DNA of 64,000 nucleotides from the NCBI GenBank assembly GCA_902805475.1, contig CADCSX010000025.1, positions 496,001 through 560,000 of the forward strand. The letters run 5' to 3'. The first letter of the stretch is position 1; each line of letters opens with the position of its first letter. This DNA is from Entonaema liquescens (taxonomy: Eukaryota; Ascomycota; Sordariomycetes; Xylariales; Xylariaceae). This document shows, piece by piece, positions 22,252 to 35,157 of this stretch. The notes beneath the pieces were generated by a model that saw only the letters and a program-made list of their open reading frames with translations, made no database searches and was not told the DNA's origin. The position numbers were made by a program, and so were the translations under genes.

Positions 22252-24616
22252 TTATAGCTTATGAGGATCACAGTATTTCGGTAGGCTTGGACCGGAAGGG
22301 CCGCTAGCCCAGCTGATCACTGTCAAACTGGTGGTATACGCCATGGCTATGAACCCGAAAATGCAAAGAAGGATGTCGGTTACCTTCCGCGCCCTAGTTG
22401 TCGCTACACCCTTATAATGAAGTATAGGCTAGTGAAAAGTTTAGTACAACGTAGACCAACGTATCTGAAAGGATAATAATACTTACTGGGTAGATATACA
22501 CGAGAGGAATGCAGGCAAAATTTCCGACAAGAGCGACGAATTTGTCCAAATCATCTGCACCTCCCCAGGCGATGAAAGCGCAAAGGAAGACTACGAAGAA
22601 ACGGAACATATTCTTCTGCCACTTGATGTAGGGGTTATACTTGCCGCTTTTTGTGAAGAGGGCATTCTCCATGATACGAATAGCAGGGAAAATCTGTAAA
22701 GGTGTTGACAGAAGAATAGCGAGTGAGTACAAGAACTGGACACCATTGACGAGCTTGTTATCTTGGGGCAGATTGAGAAGAACAACAGTTTCCGTCTTCG
22801 ATCCGTACGCCGCGTAAGACACCGCGCCCATGGTGATAAAGAGGACGGAAATGATGATCATAACATAAAACATGACTTTAGGGAACTTTGATGGTGATCT
22901 CATTGACTCCTGGATGGGGATGATTAGACCGATCCCTTCGAAAGTAAAAATAGCTGTGCCAATGAAGAGCGTCCAATCCTTTTGGTTAAACTGAATAATA
23001 TCCGCGATGCCGTGAGTATTAAGGGTGAGGATATCATAATAGAAAAGGTACGCAAGGCCAATGACAATAAAGGCGTCTGCTATTAGGGCCGTAAACCCGA
23101 GCTTTCCGATATCTCGGAACAGAGAGAACGGCAGGAAGATGATCATCTGCATTAGAATCAACCAAGTAATTTGAATATGTGTGTTGCAGTCGGAGACGGC
23201 AAGAATGAAAGCTTGCAGGTTTTCAGCCGTGAATACAATATAAGCGGCAACGAATCCGATCTGGCTAATGACGATCGAAAACAAGATTAACTTTCTCATC
23301 CAATCGCCGTATAGGATTCCACCAATATCACCAAACGATCCCTCGACTTTTAATCGTGTAGTGACGAGCAACACGAAGCAGTAGTAGCTCAACGCCGCGA
23401 CGAAGAGTAGAACTAGATTACTGAAGAGCATGCCACCGTTGAAGTAAGCGCGAGGCAAGAACAAAACGCCCGTGCCTACGAACGATTTTAGGAGAAGTAG
23501 AGCTGCGTTGAAAGGGGTATTTTTCCCGCTACCACCACGGACCTTTCGTCTCCTCTTGCGTTTGGACGGCGTCAATAGGGCACTGTCTTCCATTGGCTCT
23601 CTATCTTCCTCGCTATCGTAGAAATCGTCGCTCTCCCCAGAAGAGAAGTACTCGCCAGGTCCCAAGACTTCGTCGTCCTCTTCTAGCTCTTCGCCCGCAA
23701 AGTGACCGTAGATAGACAAGAACTCCAAGAAACTGGTAGTGAGTAACTGGGGCTCGCGTCTACCTCTTGAGATCCCCTCTCCGGCTTCTAGTCCATCGGA
23801 GTCTGGAGGCGGGCTGCCTGCTGCTCTCCTTAGGTAGTTCCGCCTAAATCCGCCAGGAATCTTGATAGTATTGATATCGAGAACTTCGCTCTCGGGCTCG
23901 TCCCTAGCATGGCTAAAGCTCTTGCTACGCTGCTGCCGGTGGCGGCCTTCAGCGTCTTCAGACCACCTATAGATCTGACGCGTTATATCACCTCCTTGCA
24001 ACTTAAGGCTAGAGAATTCGTCATTGTCGCGCCCCGTCGCCGCGGAATCGCTGACCTGCTTGCCTTTGGAATTATCACCATTGTTAGATGCAGAATCCGC
24101 GGCGTCCGTGGGTTGGACCAAATGTCGCTTGATGATCTCAGGGTCTTCATATGCGCCCGAAGCGCCGCCCTGTAGATTTCTCGATCGCGTCTCGAAGGAG
24201 CCATAATTTGTTGGAGTTATCGATGGTTGAGGTCCCGAGGCTGTTCCTGCAGGCGACGAAGATCGTATCGGTGGAGTACCAAATCTTGGGGGTGATGTCC
24301 CGATGGAGTTTGAAAGTGCCGCAGCGAGAGCAGACACTCCAGGACCACTGGAACTTTGGCCAGCGCCAGCCAATGGCCCTGCACTCTCGACGTTTTCTTC
24401 ACTCCGGGCTGCACCTTGGGATCTTTGGGATGGCGAAGTCCCAAAGGCATAAGACGGTACAGGAGATGCTAGACGAGCGGTCACGTCAGCGCGAGGCACC
24501 GAAGTTCCATACATGCGACCAGAGGCTGGAGAAGACGATAGCTGCGGCCCCGTAGAAGCTCCAGGCTGTGGTGTTGTACTCCTTTCCTGATCGGAATTCG
24601 CCATGGTGAAGTTCAA
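22252..24616 (-). CDS. vacuolar amino acid transporter, AVT3/SLC36-like (AAAP family)
   Basis: Exon 1 24616-22487 (710 codons) and exon 2 22428-22252, 58-nt intron in phase 0; 768 aa. Residues 1 to about 340 are disordered, Ser/Pro/Gly-rich and acidic, ending in the basic cluster KRKRRRKVRGGSGK. The Aa_trans domain then begins with NTPFNAALLLLKSFVGTGVLFLP, whose central core SFVGTGVLFLP is the family's first-helix signature. About eleven hydrophobic helices follow, including the conserved FTFEGIGLIIPIQESM. The C-terminal exon adds the last helix. Yeast Avt3/Avt4 and fission yeast Avt3 export neutral amino acids from the vacuole, and the long N-terminal extension is typical of that branch; the exact substrate is inferred. 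Start at 24616 or, four codons in, at 24604. Confidence 0.88.
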
Positions 24617-25748
24617 CGCAGTTATCGATGATAAGGATTGAGCATTGAGGTATCAGCGGCGTCGGAGCTGGCGGCGAAGAGGCTGGGAGAATGAGTACTT
24701 GAACACGACTTTTCGGAACTGAAACTCTGGGGAACTGGAACTAATTGTAATAAGAGTCAATTGCAGAATTCGGGGGATTATTAAAGGACAAAGCTTTGTC
24801 TAAGACACGCCAATAGATGCGAATAAGAAGGTAGTAAGATAATGCAATGGGAAAGAAGGCGGTAGAGACAGCTTGTTGGAAGATTAGGTAGGTACAGTGT
24901 CCAGTGTAGCCCTCGTGATACTACCTTATCAGTCAGACCCTGAAGAATTGGCCTAAGTCGGTCAACTGCATCATTTGGAGCCGTACCACGGCACAGGACC
25001 TCTACGCCTTAATTTCTGAGCCAATTAGCAGCGGTCAATTTATCTCCGGTGGCTAAGCATTAGAATATTTCGGACCGGTACATATAAATAAATAGTGGAC
25101 CTAATACCTAAACGCGTACTGTTAGCACCTGCTGCCTCGATACCTATGTAATACCTCTAATCATCTATAAAGGAAGGGACAGATCAAATATTAATCATGC
25201 TTAAGTCTTTTAAGCTTTGTCATACACTTTATTTATAATATTATTATTTACCTATAATATCTGCTCAGACTTAAACTCTTTAATGTTTCACTACATAACT
25301 CCTCCCAATCGTTAACAAAAAAACAAAATAATCAATACTGCAAAATGATAGTTAGCCAAGTCTCTTCTCCATCAAACTCAACACACCCCAGCCTGCAAGT
25401 CTCATTTGGGATCAGCTGCCTAACGTCATTGGACCAGACTTGGACCAGACTTGATTCAAGTCGAGAAACGTGCTGTGGGGAAGATGACTAGGCTACAACC
25501 AGTCTAGCTACTCCTCTGATATTTGTCTTGTGCATCTTTCTAACTGCTGATTTCGACGATCCTAAGGCTTAGGTTCGAGCGGGGTTTCCTATGACAATGC
25601 AATCACATTGCACCAGCATTGTCACTAATATTCCAAGATGTCTGTTTTTTGAGAGAGTTGGTAGGCTCTCGCACCGACAAGGCGAGCTACCGTATCATTA
25701 TAACATCTTGTAATATCAGTAAGAACTCATACGACCCGTTAATACAAT
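24617..25748. other. divergent promoter region between two transporters
   Basis: 1.1 kb between the amino acid transporter and the VHC1-like gene, both reading outward. No open frame or RNA gene recognised. AT-rich around 25190-25330. Confidence 0.5.
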
Positions 25749-28700
25749 ATGCCTCCAGAATCCCGAGGAGATAATAGAGGCTTCGGCCCAGCGCCGTCCA
25801 ACAAAAAGGCCAAACTTGGCGTCATTGCTGGAGTCTTCGTGCCGGTGGTTTCAAATATTATCAGCATTCTGATGTTCCTTCGTTTTGGCTCGATAATGGG
25901 TCGGATTGGCTTAATTGGAATGCTAGGTAGGTCCTATTAACACCTACGCGATAGTCTGCCACCTTACATACGAACACTTCTATAGGTTTACTTATTGTAG
26001 CATATATCGTCGACTTGGTTACTACATTATCTCTATCTGCTATAGCGTCTAATGGAGAGGTCAAAGGGGGTGGAGCTTACTACTTAATTTCAAGGTCCCT
26101 CGGTCCTGAGTTTGGCGGCTCGATTGGTATTTTGTTCTATCTCGCTCAAGTCGTAAACACATCGCTCAATATCGTCGGTCTTATAGACTGCTTAAAACTT
26201 AATCTGGGAACTCTAATACCACATGGCTACTGGGAAAGCTATGGTATGCAGACTGCCGCCCTCGTTCTCTGTACAGGCTTGAGTCTTGCCGGACGGGCCT
26301 TTTTTGTTAAAGCTAGCGGCGGCCTTACCGTCATACTAACCTTAGCTATTATAAGCATCCCAGTTTCGGCTTTCGTGAAGAGTCCATTCAAAGACGCCGA
26401 TGTTGGGATTGAATTCACTGGGGTCAGCTTAGATACGATGCGCTCGAATCTCTTTCCCCACGCCGGTGGCCCCAGGTACCAAGGAGTCGAGACGTTCAGA
26501 GAACTATTCGGTATCCTCTTTAGTGCTACATCCGGCATCTTCGCAGGAGCTTCGATGTCAGGGGACCTTCGGAATCCAAGTAAAGCAATTCCAAAAGGAA
26601 CGTTGTGGGCCATGGCTGCGACGTTTGTCCTTTATCTTGTCGTTATTCTGTCGATAGCCTCCAGTATCACCCATCCTTCATTTCTCCGAGATACAAATAT
26701 TATATATACCACAAGTATATGGTCGCCATTGATTCTTGCCGGAGAGTGTGCGACAACCTTCTTCTCAGCTTTGATGGGAATTATCGGCGGTTCCAAACTC
26801 CTCCAGGCCCTTGGCCGAGATAAACTTCTTCCAGGGCTATCCATTTTTGGAAAAGGGAATAAACGCGATGACCCTATACTTGCAATATTCATCACGTACG
26901 TGATTGCGCAGGTTTCCCTATTCGCGGACTTGAATCAGATTGCGACCTTCATATCTATGAGCTACCAGGTAAGGGATCTCCATGACATATTAGCCTGGCT
27001 TATAGAACTAATGCCTAATATAGATGACATTCTTCGTCATGAACCTAGCATGTTTCTTGCTGAAGATAGGGTCAGCTCCCAATTTTCGACCTGCGTTTAA
27101 ATTCTTCGGCTGGCACACTGCCTTTGTAGGAAGTATTATATCTTCTGCTTCCATGTTCTTTATAGACGAGACGTACGCAGCCGCTGCTATCTGTCTTCTT
27201 ATATTCCTCTTTCTCGTCATCCACTATATGAGTCCGCCGAAACATTGGGGCGACGTATCTCAGAATTTGATCTACCATCAAGTGCGAAAATATCTCTTAC
27301 GACTAAAGCCAGAGCATATTAAATTCTGGAGGCCTCAAATCATCCTACTGATCAATGACCCACGGCATCATACGCGGCTTATCCAGTTCTGCAATTCTTT
27401 GAAAAAGGGATCTCTGTACATACTGGGGCATGTTATCGTGACAGATGACTTTAATTCAGGTATACACGAGGCAAAGTTACAGCAATCAGCTTGGACTCGA
27501 TACATATCGGAATTCTCGAGGATCAAGGCATTCGTACAGCTGACGATGTCGCCATCGATTGTATGGGGAGTGCGAAATCTAATCCTCTCAGCTGGCCTAG
27601 GCGGCATGAGACCTAATATAGCCATCTTGGGCTTTTATAACATGGATGATTTACGCAAGTCTCGACCGCTTGGGCGGATACCGGAAGTTCCCAGCACTCC
27701 TACCCGAACTAAAATGGAAACGAAGACTGAAGGTAAATCTACAAGGCGCCGGCGCGGCGACACATCTGCCCGTTTACTAGACGGGTTTCTCCCGACCGAC
27801 GCCATCCGCACGGAGGATATGATGTCGGTTGAAAGCTATTTAACAATCATCGAAGATCTTGCACTCCGCCACCGTCTGAATGTCGCTATCGGCAAAGGGT
27901 TTCAATCCTTGGAAACTCCACGCCATGATGGGACCAACGCGAAAAAGTATATAGACCTTTGGCCAATTCAAATGTCGGCTGAGATCACCGACGGCGACAA
28001 AAGCATTTGGACGACAAATTTTGATACGTGTAAGTTTTCCTAAATACGAAATTGGGAATAGAAACTAATACACGAATGAAGACACGTTGATATTACAGCT
28101 CGGCTACATCCTACAAAGCGTTCCAGCATGGAAAAGGGCGTTTCAGCTTCGGGTCTTGGTATTCGTTGAGTACGAGAGCGAAGTCAAAGAAGAGCAGGCT
28201 CGACTAAAGGCACTGTTAGAAAAGTTACGGATCGACGCTACCATTCAAGTATTTTGGCTGGCTTCGGGACAGCTTCAGAGCTACGAAACAATTATCAACG
28301 GCCGAGGAACCAGCTACGGGTATGGACGTATTGTGAACGAGTTGCTAAAAGATGACGAATGGTGGCAAGAGCTTCAGAGACTGAGGACCGAAGCACACGA
28401 AATGTCTCGATCCCAAGAAATTGCATCCTTAGAGCAGATGTTGAATGCTACTAGGCGCAGGGGCAGCTCAGTGTCTAAGTCCGACGGCTATCATAGTTTA
28501 CCACGGGGACTAGACGTGAACGAGATCCTAGAAAGATCTAAGAAACCAACCGTTTCTGCCATTTCGAAATTGGGTGTTAATTTCGGCATTCATACTCAAC
28601 AGCTCAGCTCTTCCGGATTTGGTCTTCGAACAGATGCCAATACACCCGACTTTAGTGATGATGATGGCGAATCCGTTGCGTCATCGGATGCTGATTTCAA

Positions 28701-29679
28701 TGATGTTAGTGGTGCAGCAAGTATCGATAATATGGAAGAATTAAACTCGTCGCGGAGACCTAGCTTCTTAACCTTTGCGGGGCGAAGGAAAAGCTATGGA
28801 GATATTATGCAAAGGGCGGCACCATCGAGAAGTGCAGAACAAATCCAAGGCCAACGATTGGAACAGCAAACTACGGCCACCTCGTCTGGGTATGGTACAA
28901 TGGCAGGGGTGGTTTCAACGCCAGTACCGTCTAGCACCGGGCGAACACAGAGCTCGGCCAATCGCTTCGATACCGCGCCAGTACCAGGCGAAACATCCCC
29001 TATTATACCGAAAGCACCTTCAAGGCCTGCTCTCTCACGTCATTCATCGGCAAGCCGATTTACTAGCAACCCAACACCTGAAACTACTGTCTTACTCGAT
29101 GATTCGGGGCCGAGGATCACGTTCTCTGAGGAAGAGCGGCCATTGTCGACTAGAGTTAGACGTCCCATACTATCAAGAAACGCCTCGGCTGGTCCGTTCT
29201 CTAGCCGACCCGTTCCGGAGACCAAGGTTGAGGCTGAAGACGACCATGGTTCTCGGCTTACATTTGCAGAACCTGAACATAGCGTTTCCGAGCCATTATT
29301 GAGACCTAGAAGAAACTCGGCGTCCCGAAATGGGGGACCCTCGGATGTACCGTTTAATATACCAGAGCTACTAGCATCTCACCGTTCGAGTGGCTTGACA
29401 GACGAGGAGTCTCGTTCGTCGTACTCGACGCAAAGCATACCTCTTTCGTTTAATGACTTACCTAGCCGAGCCCAACACCTAATTCTGAACGAGCTGATGC
29501 GTCAAAATAGTAGTGATACGGCGGTACTGCTCACGACTCTCCCGATTCCGGAGGAGGGGACTTGCAAGAGCGAAGAGGCTAGTCTCAGATACTTAACTGA
29601 TATCGAGGTGCTCTGTCACGAGCTTCCGCCTGTTCTCCTGGTTTTAAGCAACAACATGACTGTGACGGTCAGTCTGTAA
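25749..29679 (+). CDS. VHC1: vacuolar cation-chloride cotransporter (SLC12, Vhc1-like)
   Basis: Four exons: 25749-25926, 25986-26968, 27024-28029 and 28082-29679, with introns of 52-59 nt; 1,254 aa. Residues 22 to about 470 form the 12-helix amino-acid permease-like core of SLC12. It opens with KLGVIAGVFVPVVSNIISIL and continues with NGEVKGGGAYYLISRSLGPEFGGSIG, whose central GGGAYYLISRSLGPEFGG is a family hallmark. The cytosolic SLC12 C-terminal domain follows (RPQIILLINDPRHH, SLYILGHVIVTDDF, VLVFVEYESEV). A long disordered Ser/Arg-rich region (about 850-1120) precedes a final conserved block LPIPEEGTCKSEEASLRYLT. Yeast Vhc1 is the vacuolar member of this family and moves K+ with Cl-. Reading frame is intact throughout. 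Confidence 0.92.
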
Positions 29680-30803
29680 TATAGCATCATCTAGAAAAAG
29701 GCCGGTTTAACTAGTAGGGATTATATAAATTCAATTAGTATTTAGATCTACTATTAAAATATTATATAACTAAGGGCTTCATCTCATATACATACGAGAG
29801 CCCAGAAATTTTCCAAGTTAGAAAATATGCTCATTCTCTATGTGAATCTACAGATTAGCATAGAATCATCTTCTACAGCGAACGAAGTTTTACGCTTCCT
29901 GATACCCTCATCTACTATATTAACAGTTTATTAACTGATAAATTCAGTAAAAATAAGCTAGATATAAAACAGACCGACGGCATAATACATTGTAGCACTA
30001 GACTAGATAAGCAAGGTTGGCGATTCATCTAGATAGTTCTAGGTTGATATTTTATATGACAGCTAAGGTAAGGATTACTCGGGGACTCAATACGATGACT
30101 GGTTAGGCTAAGGAAATGGTAAGCTTCATGGTTTGAGTCGCTCATCCATCATATCATAGTGACATACTAGTCTGAAGACATGCGTACTACTACATTTGTC
30201 CATGATATACGTCAAGGTGGATTAAAGTCACCTAACCCTCTGATGACATCAACGCAGGTACATCCATTCAGTGCCTATATAATAGACAATCGACTCTTTG
30301 GTATAAATTACAATGCGTTGGTTATGGAGTCTAGAGCACAAAGCACAATGCTTTATTGTGACTCTCACATACTTCACAATAGCAACAATAGTAGCACTGC
30401 CATAGTGTAGTTTGCGACGAAACAAAGGAGTCATATGTTTGACACGTCCATCAAAGAGAGCCCAATTTACCTAGCTAACCTAACAAAAACACACCGTCAC
30501 TAATGACCTGAAGGCTATTCCCACGGCGCATCGCCGCTTGACTCTAGGACTTTTTTGACTTTTTACTATTTCTCTATGTCACTCATTACTGACGCCATGA
30601 TTCGGTATTAATGAACGCATAGCATATTCATTTTCCAACAGCATAGCGACTTTTCTTTTTTTTTTTTCATTTATTATATTTTAATATTTAATACTTAACA
30701 CTCAATACTTAATAATTCTTACACTATATATCGATCTCGAAAGGTAATACGGAGGAAGAAAATACCCCGTCATTAGAAGGAAAGATAACGGAATAGGGTA
30801 CAG
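29680..30803. other. intergenic region
   Basis: 1.1 kb, AT-rich, with a long T run near 30655-30668. Nothing gene-like; the short open frames show no conserved content. Confidence 0.5.
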
Positions 30804-32641
30804 ATGGTACACGAACATCCTCGTCACCGAAGCGCGGGTTCGCCCCGACTAAACAGCATTTCTACTAGCTTAAGGCGCAATAGTAGCGGAAGCCTACTCG
30901 CGAGGGTCTTGGGGAGCTTCCGAAATAAAAGCCATGATGAAAAGGGGAAGAAGAAGTCGGGGAAGGCTAAGGAGCAAAGGGGAGATTGGATAGCTGGCTA
31001 TCAAGGCACACATCACCCCGACCGGCCACGCGTAGACAAGCGTTCTCAGGAGATGGTATCTGATGAAGAGTACGCCGCACAGATTAGGCGGATGCAAGAA
31101 CGGAGCCAGAGACACTACGGGCAAAGCGACCACGGCAGGACGCCGCAGAACACCATGCCAAACTTTAGTTATTCGTCAATGAGCCCGAGGAGTAATAGGA
31201 TTAGCCCCGTGTTCCCGACGTTTACTGAACCGTGTTGGCCACCCGACGATCAGGCACAACTAAAGGAGACTGCCGCAACAAAACCGGCTCTGGTATCTCC
31301 TGTATCACCCAGCGCCAGGACGATACAAATATACCACTCAAGCGCTTTAGACCGAGGCCCTATTATCCGGTACAGCGAGGAATCCAACCGTCGGACATCT
31401 CCACCGCCGAGGGGGATACCCTCCGTCGACGGACAATCTTACAGGGGGCAAAGCTCAAGGAGTTCGAGGAATAGGACCGCGGCCGATATGAAGATAGCCA
31501 CGCTGCTGAATCGCGAGTCCAACGCTTCGGTATCAAATGCTTCTTCGACCGGGGATTTCGCACCGAGCATGATCCTCAACTCCTCGCCTACGCTGCCCTC
31601 CCGCGCCCACTCCATCGAAACCAACATCACGGCCCCCGCCATCCCTCGCCCCCGCCCCCGCGAACGTGTCCCTGGCGCGGGTGCCACGCGCTTCTGGGCA
31701 CGGAGCAGGAGAGGAAGGATAACCTGTGCGTCAAGTGCCACGAGTCGCTGTGCCCGCGCGAGAGCGCGTTCTTCGGCTCGTCCCCGCCCGCCATCCAGGA
31801 CACGCATCTCGAGACGCTGCGGGCCCTCGTCGGCGTCACCGCCGGCGCGGACGACGAGCACGCGTCGACGAGTACGATCCGCAACCAGAGTGTTCGCTCC
31901 GACAAGAGGTTCAGCGTGGGGAGCTTCAAGCTGCTGCCCGCGCCGAAGGGCAAGAGGCGGCAGATCATCGAGGCTCGCCAGGGCGTAGGAGTGGGTGGTG
32001 GTAGTAGTAGCAGCATCGGCAGCGAGAAGGAAAGCAGGAACCAAAGCAACGTCTCCGTCTGGAGTACCTCTTCGTCGTCCCGCGAGCCACAACACCACTA
32101 CCACCACCACCACCCACAACGACCCATCCGGGTCCACGAATTTAGCCCGATTCCGCCACTGCGCGAGGAGACTTGCGGTCCCAGTCCCAGACTTACAGGC
32201 ACTACACTCCATAGTAGGGATCCAACCAGTAACTGGAATATCATAAAAGACGAAGGGGAGGAAGAAGAAAACGAAGTTGCCAAGCCCCCCAGCGACAACT
32301 CCTGGACGACAGACAGCCGCAGCAGCTCGCTATCCAGCATCTCCGGGCCTATATCGCCGTACTCCGACCCGGACATGGAAGCGACCCGAGACCTGTACCC
32401 GCCCCCTCTCGTCGCGCGCACGCGAAGCGTAGACGAAGCCCCCCGACACCCTCTCCACCAGAGCAGTAGCGGTGTTTACCGCTCGCGGGACACGCTGCTG
32501 TACCGCGAGATCGAGGACATAATCGACTGCTACGCGGGGACGGAGAACGACGCCGGCACGGCAGAGCGGGACGTCGATGTTATCACGTCGTTCTATACCG
32601 AGTCGGAGGCGATGGAGATGAGACGGAAGGGATTTATCTAG
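30804..32641 (+). CDS. uncharacterised Ser-rich protein with a zinc-ribbon-like CX4C-X15-CX2C motif (frame break)
   Basis: Two overlapping frames make one plausible protein. Frame A opens at the ATG at 30804 and is good to about residue 285: basic and Ser/Arg-rich, with SDEEYAAQIRRMQERSQRHYG at about 85-105. After the C-rich run 31640-31670 the coding character moves to frame B. There it reads CPWRGCHALLGTEQERKD, then NLCVKCHESLCPRESAFFGS, and continues to the stop at 32639-32641 with Ser-rich disorder and a conserved-looking tail, RDTLLYREIEDIIDCYAGTE. One missing base in the C run reconciles the frames (612 codons). The four Cys suggest one zinc-binding knuckle; no domain name can be given. 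The frame-A end after 31670 is Arg/Ser gibberish. Function unknown, possibly DNA- or protein-binding. Confidence 0.68.
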
Positions 32642-33066
32642 CTGATTGGGTTATTAATTGGGTTAATTTCGGCCAGGGTAGTTCGTTAGGTATTATACTC
32701 GGGCTGGGCAAGGTTAGATAGTGTGTACAAGGAAAGGAAACAATGATAATAATAACTTGTGAATTAACAAGCAGCTCTCCTACATGAAAGAGGCATCACT
32801 CAGAAAGTACTTATTAACCGCGAACGAGACATGAAAACACGAAACAGGAATGGGATGCAATGCAAATTAACTCCGATGGCGATGCCTCATGGAATATGAG
32901 TAGATAGGCCTATAGTATAGAGCCTGTATAAAAAAGCCAAATGCGATCCATGCCAATGATGGTGATATGCCATCTACCTCTTCCTATGCATGGCCAGGGA
33001 GAATTAACTCAACCTGTTGAGAAAAAGCGTATGGTATCTAAACAATCCTGCAACCATGTCCCCCTA
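32642..33066. other. spacer between convergent genes
   Basis: 425 bp between the zinc-ribbon gene and the SPT4 locus, which converge. No gene recognised. Confidence 0.5.
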
Positions 33067-33294
33067 TCAAGGGATATTAATCGTCACCTCGTCCTCTCCA
33101 GCCTGGTTAGCCGGCTGGCCTTGTTCCTGGAGACCTTCCTGCTGCTGGTCTCGGGGTTTGTCCTGCTTCTTTCGGGCAACCTCTTTGCCCTTGCCCTTGC
33201 CTTTGGACTTTTTCTTAACAGGCTGTTTCTCCGCCCGTCGTTCCGCACGCTTAGAAGCACGCGTACCTTGGTTTGAAATGCCCTCGGTCGCTGT
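33067..33294 (-). other. open, lysine-rich stretch in frame behind the SPT4 stop
   Basis: Immediately after the SPT4 TAG (33297-33295) the same frame stays open for 75 codons to a TGA at 33069-33067. Its composition looks coding: RASKRAERRAEKQ, KKKSKGKGKGKE, QQQEGLQEQGQ. It contains no Met. It may be a C-terminal extension cut off by a recent or erroneous stop, or 3' UTR. Confidence 0.45.
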
Positions 33295-35157
33295 CTAGTC
33301 GATATCGAGGGCGCTTCCATCACGACTGCGTAAAAAGACCACATTAGCGCACACTCTTGTTACTGTCAAGCAAAATGAGAATATAAAATACTTACGGGAT
33401 GTGAGTGTTGCCTTGCTCTTCCATGGCAACCTTAATGTCCTCGGGCAGGGATCCGTTTACCTTGACGGCGTAAGTGCCGGGGACAAAGGTATCGATGCGC
33501 TGCCAGCGCGCCACCCAGGAGCGACGGGGTTGGAAGCAGGCCAAAGTACCCTCGAATTGGCTCGAGGTGCAGGCCTCAATGGCCTCAGGCGATCCCTTGA
33601 GGTCGAGGAAAGGACAATTGGGGCAGCCCTCGGAGCGGAAGTGCTGCAAAGTTTAACTAGGTTAGCATTTCTGTTGAATTGGATACTAGAACATATTAAG
33701 ATAGGCTTAGGGGACTGCAGGAAGGGAAATGTGATATGAGATGGGATATAAAGAATACGTACGGATTGAGTCATGATGATAGAACACACCATGCATGCGC
33801 GGGCATATCGCCACTGGTTGGGCGGGATTACCATGCCGAGCAGATTCTGGGAAGCCATCTCGGAATCTGTGTTGGAGGCGGTACTAGAAGATTGTTGGTT
33901 GTTGGCGGTCTTGGAGTCGGAGACTGTACTGTCCGGGGTCTTCTTGTCAGAAACTTGACCGTCAGAACCTTTGTGATCGGAGCGTTTACTGCCGGAAGCC
34001 TCTGAGTTGGATCCTCCTTTGCCGTCGCCTTGGTCGTCGGAGTTGTCCTTTTTGTCAGAACCGTCCTGATCGCAACGTTTATTCGACTTGTCGTGTGCTT
34101 CGCCGTTGGACTTTTCGTCGTCAGAATCTTCACCGGAACCACAAGCGGCGCCTTGAGCTTGATCGTTAGAATGGTCGTTCGAAGGACAATCGGCGTGTTT
34201 GCCCTTTTTGCCCTTTTTGCTGTTGTTGGGAACTTCCTCTTCGGGATTAAAATCTCCAAAATAGTAACCTAGGTCGAACTCTCCTTCTTCTCCTTCTTCT
34301 TCGTCGTCGTCGTTATCTTCCTTTTCTTGTCCCTCTTCTTGTTCCTGCCCCTGATCCTGTTCCTCTTCTTCGTCGTCGAATAAACCCTCGGTGTATGAGT
34401 TCTCGTCGAATGAGCTCTCGTCAACGGGGTCGTCGTTATGAAAGAGCGGGAAATCGGGAACCGGGTTATCTCCGATAGCCACTAAGGCAATGAAGTGTAG
34501 AGGAACGAATCCTTCGCGGATGAGATTGTTGATAAAGATTGGAACGCTAGGGAGGTCAAGGGGAACAGCGTACGCAACGTGCGTGGTAGGGTTGTAGGTG
34601 AATTGATTAAACTCGAGGGTATTAAAATATGAATAAGGGATGTAGACAGGACCGTGGCCGGGTCGGTTTTGATTGATATGACCGCCTTGATTCGGATTTG
34701 GGTCCTGGTTGGGAATATCCTGGTTGGGAATATCCTGGTTGGGAGAATCTGGATTGGCAAATTCTTGATTGATAGATTCTTGATCCGCAGATTCTTGATT
34801 TGCGGATTCTTGATTATCAGTTTCTAGGTTGGCTGTCTGTTGATTGGAACTCTCTTGGATAGAAGCACCTTGGTCGGGGGTGTTGTCACCAGGAATGCTG
34901 TCACCAGGAACTTCTTTGTCGGGTGCGTTGTTGGGAGCGTTGCCGGGAGCGTTGTCACTAACACCGTTGGTGCTTTCTGTAGGTTGGTGGCTAGAAGCGG
35001 CCTCGTCACTAGGAACTTCGTTGCTAGGAGCCTCATTAGTGTTAGTGCTGGCGCTAGCGCTAGTGCGAAAGTGAACTCTAGAGGCTGCAGGCTTGGCTCT
35101 TTGCTTGGCTAGGCGAGCTCGAGCCACCTTATTCTTTGCTTGTTGCGCTCTATTCAT
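33295..35157 (-). CDS. SPT4: transcription elongation factor SPT4 with a long acidic N-terminal extension
   Basis: Three exons: 35157-33763, 33643-33396 and 33325-33295; 557 aa. The last 124 residues are a complete Spt4. They hold RYARACMVCSIIM and EGCPNC (the four zinc-binding Cys), SSQFEGTLACFQPRRSWVA, the NGN-contact segment RIDTFVPGTYAVKVNG, and end IPRDGSALDID. Spt4 pairs with Spt5 to promote RNA polymerase II processivity. Upstream, in the same exon and frame, lie about 433 extra residues. These are an Arg/Lys-rich start, Asn/Gln/Glu-rich repeats (NQES, NQDIP), a hydrophobic patch near residues 165-230, a long Glu/Asp tract, then a Ser/Asp/Lys-rich tract. An internal ATG at 33858 would give the conventional 124-aa protein, so the extension needs transcript proof. 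Confidence 0.88.

Noticed and set aside
31439..32212. 257-codon antisense frame over the zinc-ribbon gene
   Set aside because: Low-complexity, Arg/Ala/Val-rich mirror of the GC-rich coding strand; the sense frame carries the Cys motif.
33017..33298. + strand frame of about 93 codons behind SPT4
   Set aside because: Mirror of the lysine-rich in-frame stretch on the other strand; no conserved words.
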